Shown here piece by piece: positions 1 to 8,571 of a DNA stretch of 64,000 nt. The stretch lies in assembly GCF_003721565.1 (NCBI RefSeq), contig NZ_RJJE01000009.1:434001-498000 (forward strand), written 5' to 3'. The notes under the pieces are model-generated. The model was not told the DNA's origin and ran no database searches. It saw nothing but the letters and a program-made list of their open reading frames with translations. Origin of the DNA: Rufibacter immobilis. GTDB lineage: Bacteria > Bacteroidota > Bacteroidia > Cytophagales > Hymenobacteraceae. Each line of letters starts with the position of its first letter. Within the stretch, counting starts at the first letter, position 1. The position numbers and the translations under genes are program-made.

Positions 1-422
1 AGGTAATCCTGCTCCAGGTTCTTCACCTCCGTATGCATTTCAGACACGGTTTTCTCGGCCTGCTGATAGGCGTTCTCCAGCACCCCGTGGGCTTTCTGGC
101 GGGCGGCTTCCAGCAGTTGGTCGGCTTTGAGCTGGGCTTCCCTAATCTGCAGATCGGCGGCTTTGGAGGCTTGTTCCACCATGCTGTTGCTGGTGTCTTC
201 GGCGGTCTTGAGGGTTTTGTAGAGCGATGATTCCACCTCACGCAGTTTTTGGACTTCGCGGTTCGCCACTTCCAACTTCACTTTCAGGTCTTTGTTCTCG
301 TCCTGCAACTTCTCCCACTGCTGCGAAAGCGTAAGCAGAAACGCCTGTACCTCATCTTTGTCCAAGCCCCTAAACGCTTTCTCAAACGTTTTCTGTCTGA
401 TTTCTAACGGTGTAATCTTCAT
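1..422 (-). CDS. DivIVA-domain coiled-coil protein (C-terminus beyond the window)
   Basis: The first 140 codons are visible and the gene runs off the left edge. The product begins MKITPLEIRQKTFEKAFRG and continues LDKDEVQAFL, which matches the N-terminal membrane-binding motif of the DivIVA/GpsB family. A long charged heptad-rich coiled coil rich in Ala, Glu, Lys and Gln follows. DivIVA proteins sense membrane curvature and act as scaffolds for division or cell-wall enzymes; the role in Bacteroidota is poorly defined. The ATG overlaps the stop of the upstream WD40 gene in an ATGA arrangement, so the two are probably translationally coupled. Family assignment is fairly sure; function is inferred. 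Confidence 0.85.
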   Translation of the reverse strand, partial: MKITPLEIRQKTFEKAFRGLDKDEVQAFLLTLSQQWEKLQDENKDLKVKLEVANREVQKLREVESSLYKTLKTAEDTSNSMVEQASKAADLQIREAQLKADQLLEAARQKAHGVLENAYQQAEKTVSEMHTEVKNLEQDY

Positions 423-1351
423 ATTTCCTTCAAGGTTAACGCCCAAACCGCAATGCTGCGGTCATCACTACACGAAACTAACTGATTCCAATGACCCGAC
501 CAAAACAATTTGTTCACGGAGGTGCCGTGCCCCGCGTGCCGGGCTTTGTCTATCACTTTTAAGAGTTTGAAGGTTTGGGCATCCCATACCTTCACAGATT
601 TATCCATGCTGCAGGTGGCAAACAGCCGCCCGTTGGGGCTGAACGTGATGTGGTTTAGGGTAAACAGGTGGGCAATGACGCTGGTATGCTCTTGGTAGTG
701 TTGGGTTACGTCCCAGACGCGTAAATGGGCATCGCGGCTGCCGCTGAGCAGGTAGTTTCTGTCTGGCGTGTAAGCCACCGTGAACACAGAACCGGTGTGC
801 CCGGCCAAGGTCTGCTTTACTGCCAGAGTCTCCAGGTCCAGCACCAGAATCCTATGGTCGCTCAGGCCAACGGCCATCTCTTTTCCAGACGGGTGCAGCG
901 CCAGGCAACGGACGCTTTTCTCAGAGAACCGCACCACTTTCTGCACGTCCAGCTTCTCTAACCCCACCACCGCCAACGTTCCGTCACCTAGCGCTAAAAA
1001 GATTTGCCGCCGTTCCCAGGAATAATGGATATCAAAAATGGCGGCAGCAGCGGGCAGCGGAATGGTTTTCACAATGGCTTTCGCGGCTAAATCCAATACC
1101 TCCAGACTGTTGTGGTTGTGCCCAATGAGCAGCCAGTTCTGTTCTGGCACGTATTTGAGCGCGTACACGCTGCTACTCACGCGAGCTACCAGCTCACCAT
1201 TCTCGGGTTGGCTCAGATCCCATTGCACTACGAGGCCATCGGCCCCGGCCGAGAAGAACTTCTGGGGTTCAGGAGCCCGCTCCAGCGTGTAAACGCAGTC
1301 GCGGTGACCGGTGAGCGTGGTGATTTTCTGAACCTGAAACGGGCTGGCCAT
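419..1351 (-). CDS. WD40-repeat beta-propeller protein
   Basis: This 310-residue protein has no signal peptide or membrane segment. About seven WD-like repeats can be read, ending in motifs such as VVQWDL, LEVLDL, ILVLDL, LRVWDV, VKVWDA and IAVWAL, which is the number expected for one closed seven-bladed propeller. Such cytosolic propellers act as protein-interaction platforms and have no catalytic residues. Its TGA overlaps the ATG of the DivIVA-like gene, so the two products probably act together, perhaps at the cell pole or divisome; that is inference from the overlap. The start is the ATG just inside the gap shared with the divergent phosphopantetheinyl transferase gene. Confidence 0.85.
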   Translation of the reverse strand: MASPFQVQKITTLTGHRDCVYTLERAPEPQKFFSAGADGLVVQWDLSQPENGELVARVSSSVYALKYVPEQNWLLIGHNHNSLEVLDLAAKAIVKTIPLPAAAAIFDIHYSWERRQIFLALGDGTLAVVGLEKLDVQKVVRFSEKSVRCLALHPSGKEMAVGLSDHRILVLDLETLAVKQTLAGHTGSVFTVAYTPDRNYLLSGSRDAHLRVWDVTQHYQEHTSVIAHLFTLNHITFSPNGRLFATCSMDKSVKVWDAQTFKLLKVIDKARHAGHGTSVNKLFWSGHWNQLVSCSDDRSIAVWALTLKEI

Positions 1352-1376
1352 GGCGTATAGAAAAGTGGTGGGAACC

Positions 1377-1384
1377 TATTTTTG
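1377..1384 (+). promoter_or_regulatory. Possible -7 promoter element for the phosphopantetheinyl transferase gene
   Basis: TATTTTTG matches the Bacteroidota -7 consensus TAnnTTTG and lies about 50 bases upstream of the start codon. No clear TTTG is seen at the -33 position, so this is a weak call. Confidence 0.3.
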
Positions 1385-1435
1385 CCTAAATTTACCAAAA
1401 ACAGCTCATAAACCCGTTTCCCTAGGTTCTGCCGT

Positions 1436-2095
1436 ATGCCGCTTCACCTGCTAAAGCCTCTTCCATCTGGTTCACTTTTAGGTCTTTGGCGGGCAGAAGA
1501 AACGGTTGAGCAACTTCAGGCACAGTTACTATCGCTGCGCCCAGGCCACCAGATTCCCGCCTTCAAAGCCGAATCGCGCACCCATGAGTGGCTGGCGGCC
1601 CGCGTGCTGGCCTACACCCTGCTGGACCAACTGCAAGCTCCTTCCGTTAACCTGGAGACGCTGGAAACCGGAGAGCCGGTGTGTTCTGACCAGCGCTGGC
1701 AGGTTTCCCTCACGCACTCGGGAGCATGGGTGGGCGCGCTCGTCTCCAGTTCGCACAAGGTTGGCATAGATCTTGAACTAAAAGGAGAAAAGGTGCCGAA
1801 GCTGGCGCACCGGTTCCTGAACGAAAATGAACTGGCCTCGGCGGCCGGTCATCCAGACAAACTCCATCTGTACTGGAGCGCCAAGGAGACCCTGTATAAA
1901 GTATACCGGCAACGGCAGCTTTTCTTCAGGGAGAACCTGTTGCTGGAAGACTTCTACCTACAAGCGGCGGGCACTTTTGGGGGCCAGATTAGCACTCCTG
2001 ACTTTGCCCAACAGTACCAGATCCATTATGAAAATTACCCTGAGTACGTGCTTACGTATGTATTGGCACCGGCTCAGGTAACGTTAGAACCTTAG
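1436..2095 (+). CDS. 4'-phosphopantetheinyl transferase superfamily protein
   Basis: The 219-residue product should transfer the phosphopantetheine arm of CoA to a serine of a carrier protein. The family's core motifs are present: SLTHS at residues 91-95, GIDLE at 110-114 (Asp112 a Mg ligand) and WSAKETLYK at 147-155 (Glu151 a metal ligand, Lys next to it). The length fits the Sfp/Gsp-type two-domain enzymes rather than the short AcpS type. No carrier-protein or synthase gene is adjacent, so the substrate is unknown; it may be the general activator of fatty-acid or secondary-metabolite carriers. The gene is divergent from the WD40 gene and precedes a redoxin gene in the same direction. Confidence 0.88.
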   Translation: MPLHLLKPLPSGSLLGLWRAEETVEQLQAQLLSLRPGHQIPAFKAESRTHEWLAARVLAYTLLDQLQAPSVNLETLETGEPVCSDQRWQVSLTHSGAWVGALVSSSHKVGIDLELKGEKVPKLAHRFLNENELASAAGHPDKLHLYWSAKETLYKVYRQRQLFFRENLLLEDFYLQAAGTFGGQISTPDFAQQYQIHYENYPEYVLTYVLAPAQVTLEP

Positions 2096-2122
2096 CCTAC
2101 GCTCACGCTATCCACAGAACCT

Positions 2123-2716
2123 ATGAAACAAGCTACTACCCTCCTGCTGGCCCTTCTTTTCTCCAGCCTGGCCTTTGCCCAGAGCGGTTACCGCATTGGC
2201 GCCAAAGTGAACAGTTTCACCCTAAAAGACGGCCAGAACCAATCTGTGGAGCTGGCTAACTTCAAAGATGCCCAGGTACTGGTGGTGGTGTTCACCAGTG
2301 TGAACTGTCCTTACGCCAAACTCTACGAGAACCGCTTACAGGACCTGGCGCAAACGTACACAGGCAAAGGTGCGCGCTTTGTGTACGTGAATACCGCCAT
2401 TGGCCTGGAGGAAGGCGGCCAGGCCCCCAAAGCCCAGCCCGACCGGCCCAGCACCCAGAACTTCCCCTTCCTGATTGACGAGGGCCAGCAACTGAGCAAA
2501 CAGTTTGGCGCCACCAAAGCCCCCGAGGTTTTTGTGCTCCAGAACTCTGCCGACGGCTTCTACCTCCGCTACAAAGGCGCCATAGATGATAATCCGCAGG
2601 CTGAGGCTTACGTGAAGCAGCGGTACCTGGCCAATGCCCTGGAGGCGCTCCTGGCGGGCCGTTCCGTGCCAGCGGCTGAGCTCAGAGCTACCGGCTGCTT
2701 GATTAAGCGGTTCTAA
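2123..2716 (+). CDS. Exported thioredoxin-like (AhpC/TSA-type redoxin) protein
   Basis: This protein of 197 residues has a clear signal peptide (Lys, Leu/Ala-rich core, LAFAQS cleavage region near residue 20), so it acts outside the inner membrane. A redoxin fold follows, with VVVFTSVNCPYAK around Cys62. The usual CxxC is reduced to CPYA, so only one active-site cysteine is in the loop. A second cysteine is at Cys192 in the C-terminal TGCLIKRF tail, an ending I know from this peroxiredoxin-like group. A peroxidase or thiol-oxidoreductase role is likely, perhaps using Cys62 and Cys192 as partners (inference). It starts 27 bases after the preceding gene and may be cotranscribed with it. Confidence 0.8.
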   Translation: MKQATTLLLALLFSSLAFAQSGYRIGAKVNSFTLKDGQNQSVELANFKDAQVLVVVFTSVNCPYAKLYENRLQDLAQTYTGKGARFVYVNTAIGLEEGGQAPKAQPDRPSTQNFPFLIDEGQQLSKQFGATKAPEVFVLQNSADGFYLRYKGAIDDNPQAEAYVKQRYLANALEALLAGRSVPAAELRATGCLIKRF

Positions 2717-2724
2717 GGAATCTG

Positions 2725-2763
2725 CGTTTAGGGGCTCTTTTTCCTGAATTTGCCCAAAACCAG
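2725..2763. repeat. Degenerate copy of the 3'-end palindrome
   Basis: The left half (GCGTTTAGGGGCTCTTTTTC) fits the palindrome family seen throughout the window. The right half has decayed to a TTTGCCCAAAACCAGC form. It starts nine bases after the redoxin stop. Confidence 0.5.
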
Positions 2764-2887
2764 CACAAGCCTGTGGCGGAAGCGGCATGCTTGTTTTTTT
2801 TCATGCATTCTTGCGGTTGATACTTGATCTCTGCTGCTGCTGTTTCTGTAATTGCCAGTAGCTGGGAATACTGCCTTTGCCAACGCA

Positions 2888-2924
2888 GATTCTCCCTTTG
2901 AAGGGGGTAGGAGGATATTTACAC
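2888..2924. repeat. Single G-rich repeat of the CCCTTTGAAGGGGGTAGG family
   Basis: CTCCCTTTGAAGGGGGTAGG followed by AGGATATTTACAC matches the arms of the paired elements at 36039-36326 and 38630-38772. Here only one arm is present, in a gene-free stretch (2717-3668) that otherwise holds nothing but other repeats. Confidence 0.55.
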
Positions 2925-3148
2925 ATGCTGATTCATCTTCTGCTCTTAGCGGTGATGTCTTGCAGCTACTCTCCATTACCTTCCTAGCCGAACCTCGGGC
3001 TATATTACCTTCCGCCCGCGTCTGTCACTCTCGCCGTTGTTGGTGTTCTCACCGACAACCAAGACTGCCGCTCCGGTTAGCTCTATCCGTCTTTGCTTTC
3101 CATTGCCGTTCCTGCCGAACCTCTTATCATTTTACTTTCTGTCAACGT

Positions 3149-3217
3149 CTGTCACTTTTCTCCTTGATGAGAAAAGTAACCATCTGTCACTTTTCTCCTT
3201 GATGAGAAAAGTAACCA
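3149..3217. repeat. Two tandem copies of a 35-base hairpin unit
   Basis: CTGTCACTTTTCTCCTTGAT followed by GAGAAAAGTAACCA occurs at 3149 and again at 3184, exactly 35 bases later and identical. Within each unit ACTTTTCTC pairs with GAGAAAAGT. Two copies are too few for a CRISPR array. Confidence 0.8.
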
Positions 3218-3228
3218 AAAGAATCAAG

Positions 3229-3268
3229 AAGCTCCGGACTCGCTGACGCTCGGACAGGCGGAGCTTCG
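3229..3268. repeat. Intergenic hairpin GAAGCTCCG / CGGAGCTTC
   Basis: An inverted repeat with the arms GAAGCTCC and GGAGCTTC surrounds an inner GACTCGCTGACGC stretch. It directly follows the tandem 35-base units and may be part of one larger intergenic repeat. Confidence 0.5.
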
Positions 3269-3512
3269 GTTCTGTACCACCGGGCACCGTCCTCTGTTCC
3301 ATAGGGAACGTGGGCCATTGCTGAGTTTTTAAGGTCTAAGCGTGCTCCCGCTAAGCGCCTCGGGGCGTACCGCCCCTGCGTTGCCCGCTCCCGCAGGCAA
3401 ACCTACTGCCTGGGGAATTGCTTTGAGGCCTTTTGCATGCCTTCACCGTCCTGCGGAGGTGGCTGGAGTGGAGCTCAGGAGTTCAAGGTACTCCGTGTTG
3501 CCCCTTGACTGC

Positions 3513-3545
3513 GGGACTCCCCTCTTGGGAGGGGTAGGGGTGGGT
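3513..3545. repeat. G-rich repeat CTCCCCTCTTGGGAGGGG
   Basis: A short hairpin (CCCCTC / GAGGGG) is followed by TAGGGGTGGGTT. It is closely related to the pair at 58794-58944, but unpaired here. Confidence 0.5.
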
Positions 3546-3609
3546 TCCCGTTTAGCGGCTCTTTTTTCAAAAACAGGGTCAAAACAGCGCTTCCTTCCCG
3601 TCCCTCCTG

Positions 3610-3617
3610 TACCTTTG
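3610..3617 (+). promoter_or_regulatory. -7 promoter element for the O-methyltransferase gene
   Basis: TACCTTTG is an exact match to the TAnnTTTG -7 consensus, about 50 bases before the chosen GTG start. No good -33 TTTG is visible. It follows a degenerate palindrome at 3550-3588. Confidence 0.45.
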
Positions 3618-3668
3618 CCGCAGGAACAAACTCCTAATTCTTTTACCAATTCTAAATTCCCTCACGCC

Positions 3669-4313
3669 GTGGATTTCCTGGACCCAGACCTTCATGCCTA
3701 CGCAGAGGCACACACCTCGCCCGAAACGCCGCTCCTGCACCGCCTCAACCGCGAGACGCACCTGAACGTGATGAAACCGCGCATGCTCTCGGGGCATTTG
3801 CAGGGACGAACCCTGGCCATGTTTTCCCAGATGCTGCGGCCGCGCCGAGTCCTGGAGATTGGCACCTACACCGGCTACTCGGCGCTTTGCCTGGCCGAGG
3901 GTTTAACCGAAGACGGCGTTTTGCACACCATTGACGTGAACGACGAGCTGGAAGACATGGTGCGCCGCTATATCTCTGAGGCCGGTTTAGCACAGAAAAT
4001 CCAACTCCACATTGGCCAGGCCGCCAACGTGATTCCTACCCTGGAGGAACAATGGGACCTGGTCTTCATTGACGCCGACAAGAAAAGCAACGGCCTGTAC
4101 TTTGACCTGATCATTGACCAGGTGCGCCCCGGCGGCTTCATCCTCACCGACAACGTGCTCTGGAGCGGCAAAGTGGTGGAGAAATTCCGGCCCAAGCTGG
4201 ACAAAGACACTGAGCTGGTACTGGACTTCAACCGCAAAGTGCACGAAGACCCGCGGGTAGAAAATCTGCTGCTGCCCATCCGGGACGGGATTCTGGTGGC
4301 CCGGAAAAAGTAA
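3669..4313 (+). CDS. SAM-dependent O-methyltransferase (catechol/caffeoyl-CoA type)
   Basis: The frame is open far upstream, but homology begins at the GTG at 3669, giving 214 residues, the usual length for this bacterial family; a TAnnTTTG promoter element also lies just upstream of it. The SAM-binding motif VLEIGTYTGYSA is at residues 61-72. FIDADKK (133-139) and TDNVLWSG (160-167) carry the acidic and Asn residues that bind the divalent metal in family-3 O-methyltransferases. The substrate is probably a small catechol-like or similar hydroxylated compound, but the sequence does not say which. It stands alone between repeats upstream and the lytic transglycosylase downstream. Confidence 0.85.
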   Translation: MDFLDPDLHAYAEAHTSPETPLLHRLNRETHLNVMKPRMLSGHLQGRTLAMFSQMLRPRRVLEIGTYTGYSALCLAEGLTEDGVLHTIDVNDELEDMVRRYISEAGLAQKIQLHIGQAANVIPTLEEQWDLVFIDADKKSNGLYFDLIIDQVRPGGFILTDNVLWSGKVVEKFRPKLDKDTELVLDFNRKVHEDPRVENLLLPIRDGILVARKK

Positions 4314-4519
4314 TCCACATTCTGTGGATAAGCCCGTGGATAACCGGGTGGAAAAATTTTTACTCCCTCTCTGCTTCCTTTGCCCTCCCAAAATCGCCTA
4401 CTTTGTAAATAAGCCTTCTGTACAACTCTTTACACATTAGCTATTTAGCGCGTGGTAATTCCAGTGTTACAAGAACATAGGCTTTTTACTATTCTTTTAC
4501 CCTTTGCCACGATAATTAG

Positions 4520-6700
4520 ATGAAAAAATCTTTATCGCTCCTGTTACTCAGCCTGTTGTGCTGGGTAGCGCAAGCCCAGACTCCCGTAGTTCCCAACAAC
4601 ATGTACTTTGCAGACATCCACCTGCAGATACAGGAAGGTGCCCGGGCCGACATCCAGAAACTGGTGGACGCCCTTACCAAACACCCGGGGTACTTCCAGA
4701 AGAAAGTAGAGTTAGCCGATGCCTATTTCCCGTTTATAGAAAAAGCGTTTAAAGAAGAAGGCGTTCCCACCGATTTCAAATACCTGGTGCTGCAGGAAAG
4801 CGGTTTGGTTTCTGATGCCGTTTCTACCTCCAATGCCGTAGGTTTCTGGCAGTTCAAAGAAGGTTCTGCCACAGAACTGGGCATTAAGGTGAACAGCCAG
4901 GTAGATGAGCGCAAGCACATTATTGAGTCTAGCCGCGGCGCCGCCCGTTACATGCTCCGCAGCAACGCCTACTACAAAAACTGGTTCAATACGCTGCTTT
5001 CCTATTACCAAGGACTTACCGGCACCAAAGCCCTCACCAAAACATCAGACATTGGGGCTAAGAAAATGGAGGTGACCAGCCAGACGAACAAGTACCTGCT
5101 CACGTTCCTGGCGCACAAAGTGGCCTATGAAAACGCCATTGGCAAGAACCCAAACCCTACTATTACCCTCCAGCCGGTAAAAGCGGCCCCAGGGCAGTCT
5201 TTAACGGAGATTGCGATGGCCGCCCAAGCCGATGCCGCCGAGGTAGAGCGCTATAACAAATGGCTCATGGCCTCCACCGTTCCCTCAGACAAGGAATATA
5301 CCGTGATGGTGCCGTATGTGTCTGGCGCGTCGCGGCCGGTTTTGGCGCAGGCAGGATCCCCTACCAGAACAACTTCCGCTGCCAGCGCTAAAGGCCAGGT
5401 GGCGAAGCCCCAGGACAGCATTGGCCGCATCAAAGGCTTCTTCGCCACGCTCAAGGCTAAACTGAACAATACCTATGAGCCTGCATCTGTGGTAGCCCAA
5501 CCCGGCGACACCAAAGACATGCTGGCCCTGCAAGGAAATATCTCCACGAGCAAATTCGCCCGCGTGAATGATTTGCAAGCCAACCAGGAGGTGGTAGCCG
5601 GTAAAACGTACTACCTGCAAGGCAAGCGCGCTAAATCTAAAACCGAGGAATTCCACGTGGCCCAGCGCGGCGAGACCATGCATGACATCTCCCAGCAATA
5701 CGCCATTAAGCTGAACAAGCTCCTGGCCAAGAACCGCATGGAGAAAACCGAAAGCCTGCAACCCGGCCGCGTCGTTTGGCTGAAGGAAACCAGACCCACC
5801 AGCATTCCAGTGGAGATCAGACCATTGGAGGAGGAAGAAACCGCACCGGCCGCCACTGAGATACTGGCACAGAAACCAGCCCCGGCCGCCCAGCCATCGG
5901 CGCCAGTCGCCGCCGCCAAACCCACCGCAGCGCCTAAGCAAGGTTCTATCAGTGTTGAAGTAGAAGACACCACCGCTCCCCCGTACGTGCGCAAGATCCC
6001 AGAGAAAGAAGAGACAGTGGCTCCTTCGGCCTCTTACCCGGTAAAAAACACGACCGCTGTTGCCGCCAAGCCTGCCACTGCGGTGACCGCATCGGCTCCC
6101 GCCGCACAACCGGCTGCGGTATCTGCTACGGGCAAGCACGTGGTGGAGAAAGGCGAGACCCTGTACTCTATCTCTAAAAAGTACGGCACCACCGTGAATG
6201 ATCTGCTGGCCTGGAACGGCATGGAAGAAGGCGCTCCTCTCTCCCTTGGCAAAGAATTGGTAGTTTCCGGCTCCGCTTCTACCCAAGCCGCTGCCCCGGC
6301 AACTACGGCGGCTCCCGCACCGGTTACGGCCGCAGCACCTGCCGCCACCGCTTCTACCGTTGAGCATACAGTAGCCACCGGCGAGACGCTTTACGCCATC
6401 TCCCGCAAATACGGCGTTACCCTGGCAGACCTGCAGAAGTGGAATAATATGGCAGAAAACACGGGCATCTCCATTGGGCAGAAACTGATTGTTGCCGCTC
6501 CGGCAGCAGCTCCAGCCGCGCAACCGGCCGCCAGCCCAACCACTGCCGCAGATCTTACCCACACAGTGCTTACCGGCGAAACCATGTACGCCATCTCCCG
6601 CAAATACGGTGTTACCCCTGAGCAGATCATGGAATGGAACCGTAAAACCGATACCAGTGTCCGCGTGGGCGAAAGCTTAGTGATCAAGCCAAAACAATAA
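4520..6700 (+). CDS. LysM-containing membrane-bound lytic murein transglycosylase (MltD-like)
   Basis: The 726-residue exported protein has a signal peptide ending near residue 19 (WVAQAQ). A family-23 transglycosylase domain follows at about residues 40-170. LVLQESG places the catalytic glutamate at Glu93, and SNAVGFWQF is the typical second motif. Four LysM modules bind peptidoglycan: about 377-420, 539-583, 614-659 and 680-725, each with a GET(L/M) start and an Asn-rich helix. They are separated by Ala/Pro/Thr-rich linkers, the last three modules being closest to each other. The enzyme would cleave glycan strands to 1,6-anhydro-muropeptides in the periplasm. A strong hairpin terminator follows, so it is probably monocistronic. 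Confidence 0.92.
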   Translation: MKKSLSLLLLSLLCWVAQAQTPVVPNNMYFADIHLQIQEGARADIQKLVDALTKHPGYFQKKVELADAYFPFIEKAFKEEGVPTDFKYLVLQESGLVSDAVSTSNAVGFWQFKEGSATELGIKVNSQVDERKHIIESSRGAARYMLRSNAYYKNWFNTLLSYYQGLTGTKALTKTSDIGAKKMEVTSQTNKYLLTFLAHKVAYENAIGKNPNPTITLQPVKAAPGQSLTEIAMAAQADAAEVERYNKWLMASTVPSDKEYTVMVPYVSGASRPVLAQAGSPTRTTSAASAKGQVAKPQDSIGRIKGFFATLKAKLNNTYEPASVVAQPGDTKDMLALQGNISTSKFARVNDLQANQEVVAGKTYYLQGKRAKSKTEEFHVAQRGETMHDISQQYAIKLNKLLAKNRMEKTESLQPGRVVWLKETRPTSIPVEIRPLEEEETAPAATEILAQKPAPAAQPSAPVAAAKPTAAPKQGSISVEVEDTTAPPYVRKIPEKEETVAPSASYPVKNTTAVAAKPATAVTASAPAAQPAAVSATGKHVVEKGETLYSISKKYGTTVNDLLAWNGMEEGAPLSLGKELVVSGSASTQAAAPATTAAPAPVTAAAPAATASTVEHTVATGETLYAISRKYGVTLADLQKWNNMAENTGISIGQKLIVAAPAAAPAAQPAASPTTAADLTHTVLTGETMYAISRKYGVTPEQIMEWNRKTDTSVRVGESLVIKPKQ

Positions 6701-6726
6701 TCACGTCCTTTTCCAGGAACTACAAA

Positions 6727-6758
6727 CAGCAAAGCCGGCCCCACAGCCGGCTTTGCTG
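6727..6758 (+). terminator. Hairpin terminator of the lytic transglycosylase gene
   Basis: A perfect 13-base inverted repeat (CAGCAAAGCCGGC / GCCGGCTTTGCTG) has a 6-base loop, 26 bases after the stop. Its last bases are also the first bases of the palindrome at 6758-6795. Confidence 0.8.
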
Positions 6759-6795
6759 TTTAGGGCCCCTTTTCCGAAAAACAGCCCCTAAACGG
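6758..6795. repeat. 3'-end palindrome, imperfect
   Basis: GTTTAGGGCCCC, a T/A-rich centre, then CAGCCCCTAAAC. It overlaps the right arm of the preceding terminator hairpin. Confidence 0.75.
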
Positions 6796-6854
6796 AAACA
6801 AGGTTCCTTCTCATGTTTTCTACTTACCCGGTTTCGCTGCACGGCAGGGAGGAG

Positions 6855-6901
6855 AGTCTGGAGACTTCCCTCTCATCCAAAGGCACGAGTCTGGAGACTC
6901 G
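6855..6901. repeat. Two short palindromes AGTCTGGAGACT
   Basis: AGTCTGGAGACT at 6855-6866 and CGAGTCTGGAGACTCG at 6886-6901 share one core and lie 19 bases apart. They resemble small REP-like hairpins. The surrounding gap 6701-7227 contains only repeats. Confidence 0.6.
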
Positions 6902-6999
6902 CGCCAGCCTTGAATGATTCGTTTCTCTTCATGAGAAAACTAGATTAGTCTCCCATAAGAACCGCCCATGTTAAACGCACCATTTCCGGTCTTTCCCTA

Positions 7000-7106
7000 G
7001 AGCGCCTCGCTTGTGGCCAGGTAAGAAAGAAGCTAAGAACCAACCACCGCTACCTGGCCGCAAGGGCTTGCGAGAGGGGAAGACGGGGCCCCGCGGCCGT
7101 GAGCGC
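7000..7106. repeat. Dispersed intergenic repeat, copy 1 (inverted copy at 30383-30490)
   Basis: Two blocks recur in reverse orientation at 30383-30490. Block 7000-7019 (GAGCGCCTCGCTTGTGGCCA) matches 30490-30471 with one mismatch. Block 7055-7106, from TGGCCGCAAGGGCTTGCGAG on, matches 30434-30383 with about one mismatch in 52. The sequence between the blocks differs in the two copies. Confidence 0.75.
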
Positions 7107-7186
7107 TTACCAGAAAAGATGGAATAGTAAAGTTTATGAACCCACGCGGCAAGTGGTACTCCAAGGAAACAACCAACTAAACATCA

Positions 7187-7224
7187 CGTTTAGAGCCTCT
7201 TTTTCTAAAATCAGCCCCTAAACG
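7187..7224. repeat. 3'-end palindrome after the MFS gene
   Basis: CGTTTAGAGCCTC, a T/A centre, then CAGCCCCTAAACG. It starts only a few bases beyond the stop of the minus-strand MFS gene. Confidence 0.7.
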
Positions 7225-7227
7225 CCC

Positions 7228-8571
7228 TCACATTTTTCCTCCCTCTGGCGGCGATGTTAAATTGGAAGCAACCTGCAACCCTGACGCAATCTCGGGTAGA
7301 ATGCCTAAGCGCTGGTAAATGGGCCTCACCTGCTCCCTGGCCTTGGGCAAGCCCAACACGAACGGGATAATACTGAGCAGGCAGATCACCCCGCAGCCCA
7401 GCAAGGTGTAACCCACACCAATCCGTTCGGCCACCCAACCGGCCAGAAGGCTGCCAATGGGAGCCATACCCATAAAGGCCATGGAGTAAAAGCTCATGAC
7501 GCGGCCCCGCTTGTCTTCGTCTACAATAGTCTGGATGAGGGTGTTGCTGGAGGCCATGCGCAGAATCATCCCCAAGCCTACCACAAAAATACTCAGCATG
7601 GCCAGCACCAAAGTCTGGGCGAAGGAAAAGGCCATAAGTCCCAAACCAAACAGCACCGAGGCCACCACAATCACCCGGGCCAGCCCAATGACCGTTTTGC
7701 GGGAGGCCAGGTACAGCGCACCCAGCAAGGCACCCACGCCTGACGCGCCCATGAGCAGACCCAAGGTACTGGCATCGCCGCCCAGCACGTCGCGGGCGAA
7801 GGCGGGCATGAGCACCGTGAACGGCATCCCGAAGAGGCTGAGTGTGGCAATGAGCACCAGAATATCGCGGATGGGCGCAAACCCAAAGGCATAACGGAAG
7901 CCCTCGCTCAGTGATTTCAGGATTTGGGTATCCTGCACTTTCCGTTCCACTTTAGGCAGGCGCATGAGCAACAGGGAGGCCAGCACGGCAAAATAACTGA
8001 TGGCGTTGATCAGGAAACAAATCCCTTCGCCCACGGCGGCAATGAGCCCACCGGCCACCGAAGGCCCCACCAGCCGCGCCATATTGAACATTGAGGAATT
8101 GAGCGCGATGGCGTTGCTCATGTCTTCGCGCTTTTCTACCAGTTGCACCACAAAAGACTGGCGGGCGCTCATGTCAAAGGCATTAATGATGCCCGCAAAC
8201 ACGCCCAGCCCCAGAATGTAGTAAATGTTGACGGTGTTGGTGAGCACCAGCGCGGCCAGCGTGCTTGCCTCTATTAAGAACAGGAACTGGGTAAGCAGCA
8301 ACAGGCGGTGCCGGTTAAACCTATCTGAGATAACCCCGGCAAAGGGGCCAAGCAAGAAAGCCGGAATCTGGTTCGCGAAGCTGACCATGCCCAGCAGAAA
8401 AACAGAATCTGTGAGGCGGTACACCAGCCAGCTCATGGCTATCTGCTGCATCCAGGTACCAATGAGCGAAATGCTCTGCCCCATAAAGAACAGGCGGTAA
8501 TTGCGGTAGTTCAAGGCCCGAAACATGCCGCCCAGTTTTGACGGTTTATTGGTGGTGAGAGTCTCTTCCAT
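7228..8571 (-). CDS. MFS transporter (MFS_3 / EntS-like exporter family)
   Basis: This 447-residue inner-membrane protein has the hydrophobic periodicity of a 12-helix major facilitator. The region around residues 20-60 (NYRLFFMGQSISLIGTW, then a Trp/Leu-rich helix) and the loop motif GVISDRFNRHR after the second helix are typical of the MFS_3 group that includes EntS. Members usually export small molecules such as siderophores or drugs by proton antiport; the substrate here cannot be read from sequence. It is transcribed away from the cyanophycinase gene across a 295-base gap, and a palindrome lies immediately after its stop. Confidence 0.85.
   Translation of the reverse strand: MEETLTTNKPSKLGGMFRALNYRNYRLFFMGQSISLIGTWMQQIAMSWLVYRLTDSVFLLGMVSFANQIPAFLLGPFAGVISDRFNRHRLLLLTQFLFLIEASTLAALVLTNTVNIYYILGLGVFAGIINAFDMSARQSFVVQLVEKREDMSNAIALNSSMFNMARLVGPSVAGGLIAAVGEGICFLINAISYFAVLASLLLMRLPKVERKVQDTQILKSLSEGFRYAFGFAPIRDILVLIATLSLFGMPFTVLMPAFARDVLGGDASTLGLLMGASGVGALLGALYLASRKTVIGLARVIVVASVLFGLGLMAFSFAQTLVLAMLSIFVVGLGMILRMASSNTLIQTIVDEDKRGRVMSFYSMAFMGMAPIGSLLAGWVAERIGVGYTLLGCGVICLLSIIPFVLGLPKAREQVRPIYQRLGILPEIASGLQVASNLTSPPEGGKM

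Noticed and set aside
3149-3217. Possible CRISPR array
   Set aside because: Only two units, with no spacers between them and no cas genes in the window.
2852-3246. Short plus-strand open frames in the 2717-3668 gap
   Set aside because: They translate repeat hairpins, and one begins within the G-rich repeat; no conserved motif is visible.
5285-6562. A 425-residue open frame on the minus strand
   Set aside because: It lies wholly antisense to the LysM transglycosylase gene and is Gly/Arg-rich low-complexity sequence caused by the Ala/Pro-rich linkers on the other strand.
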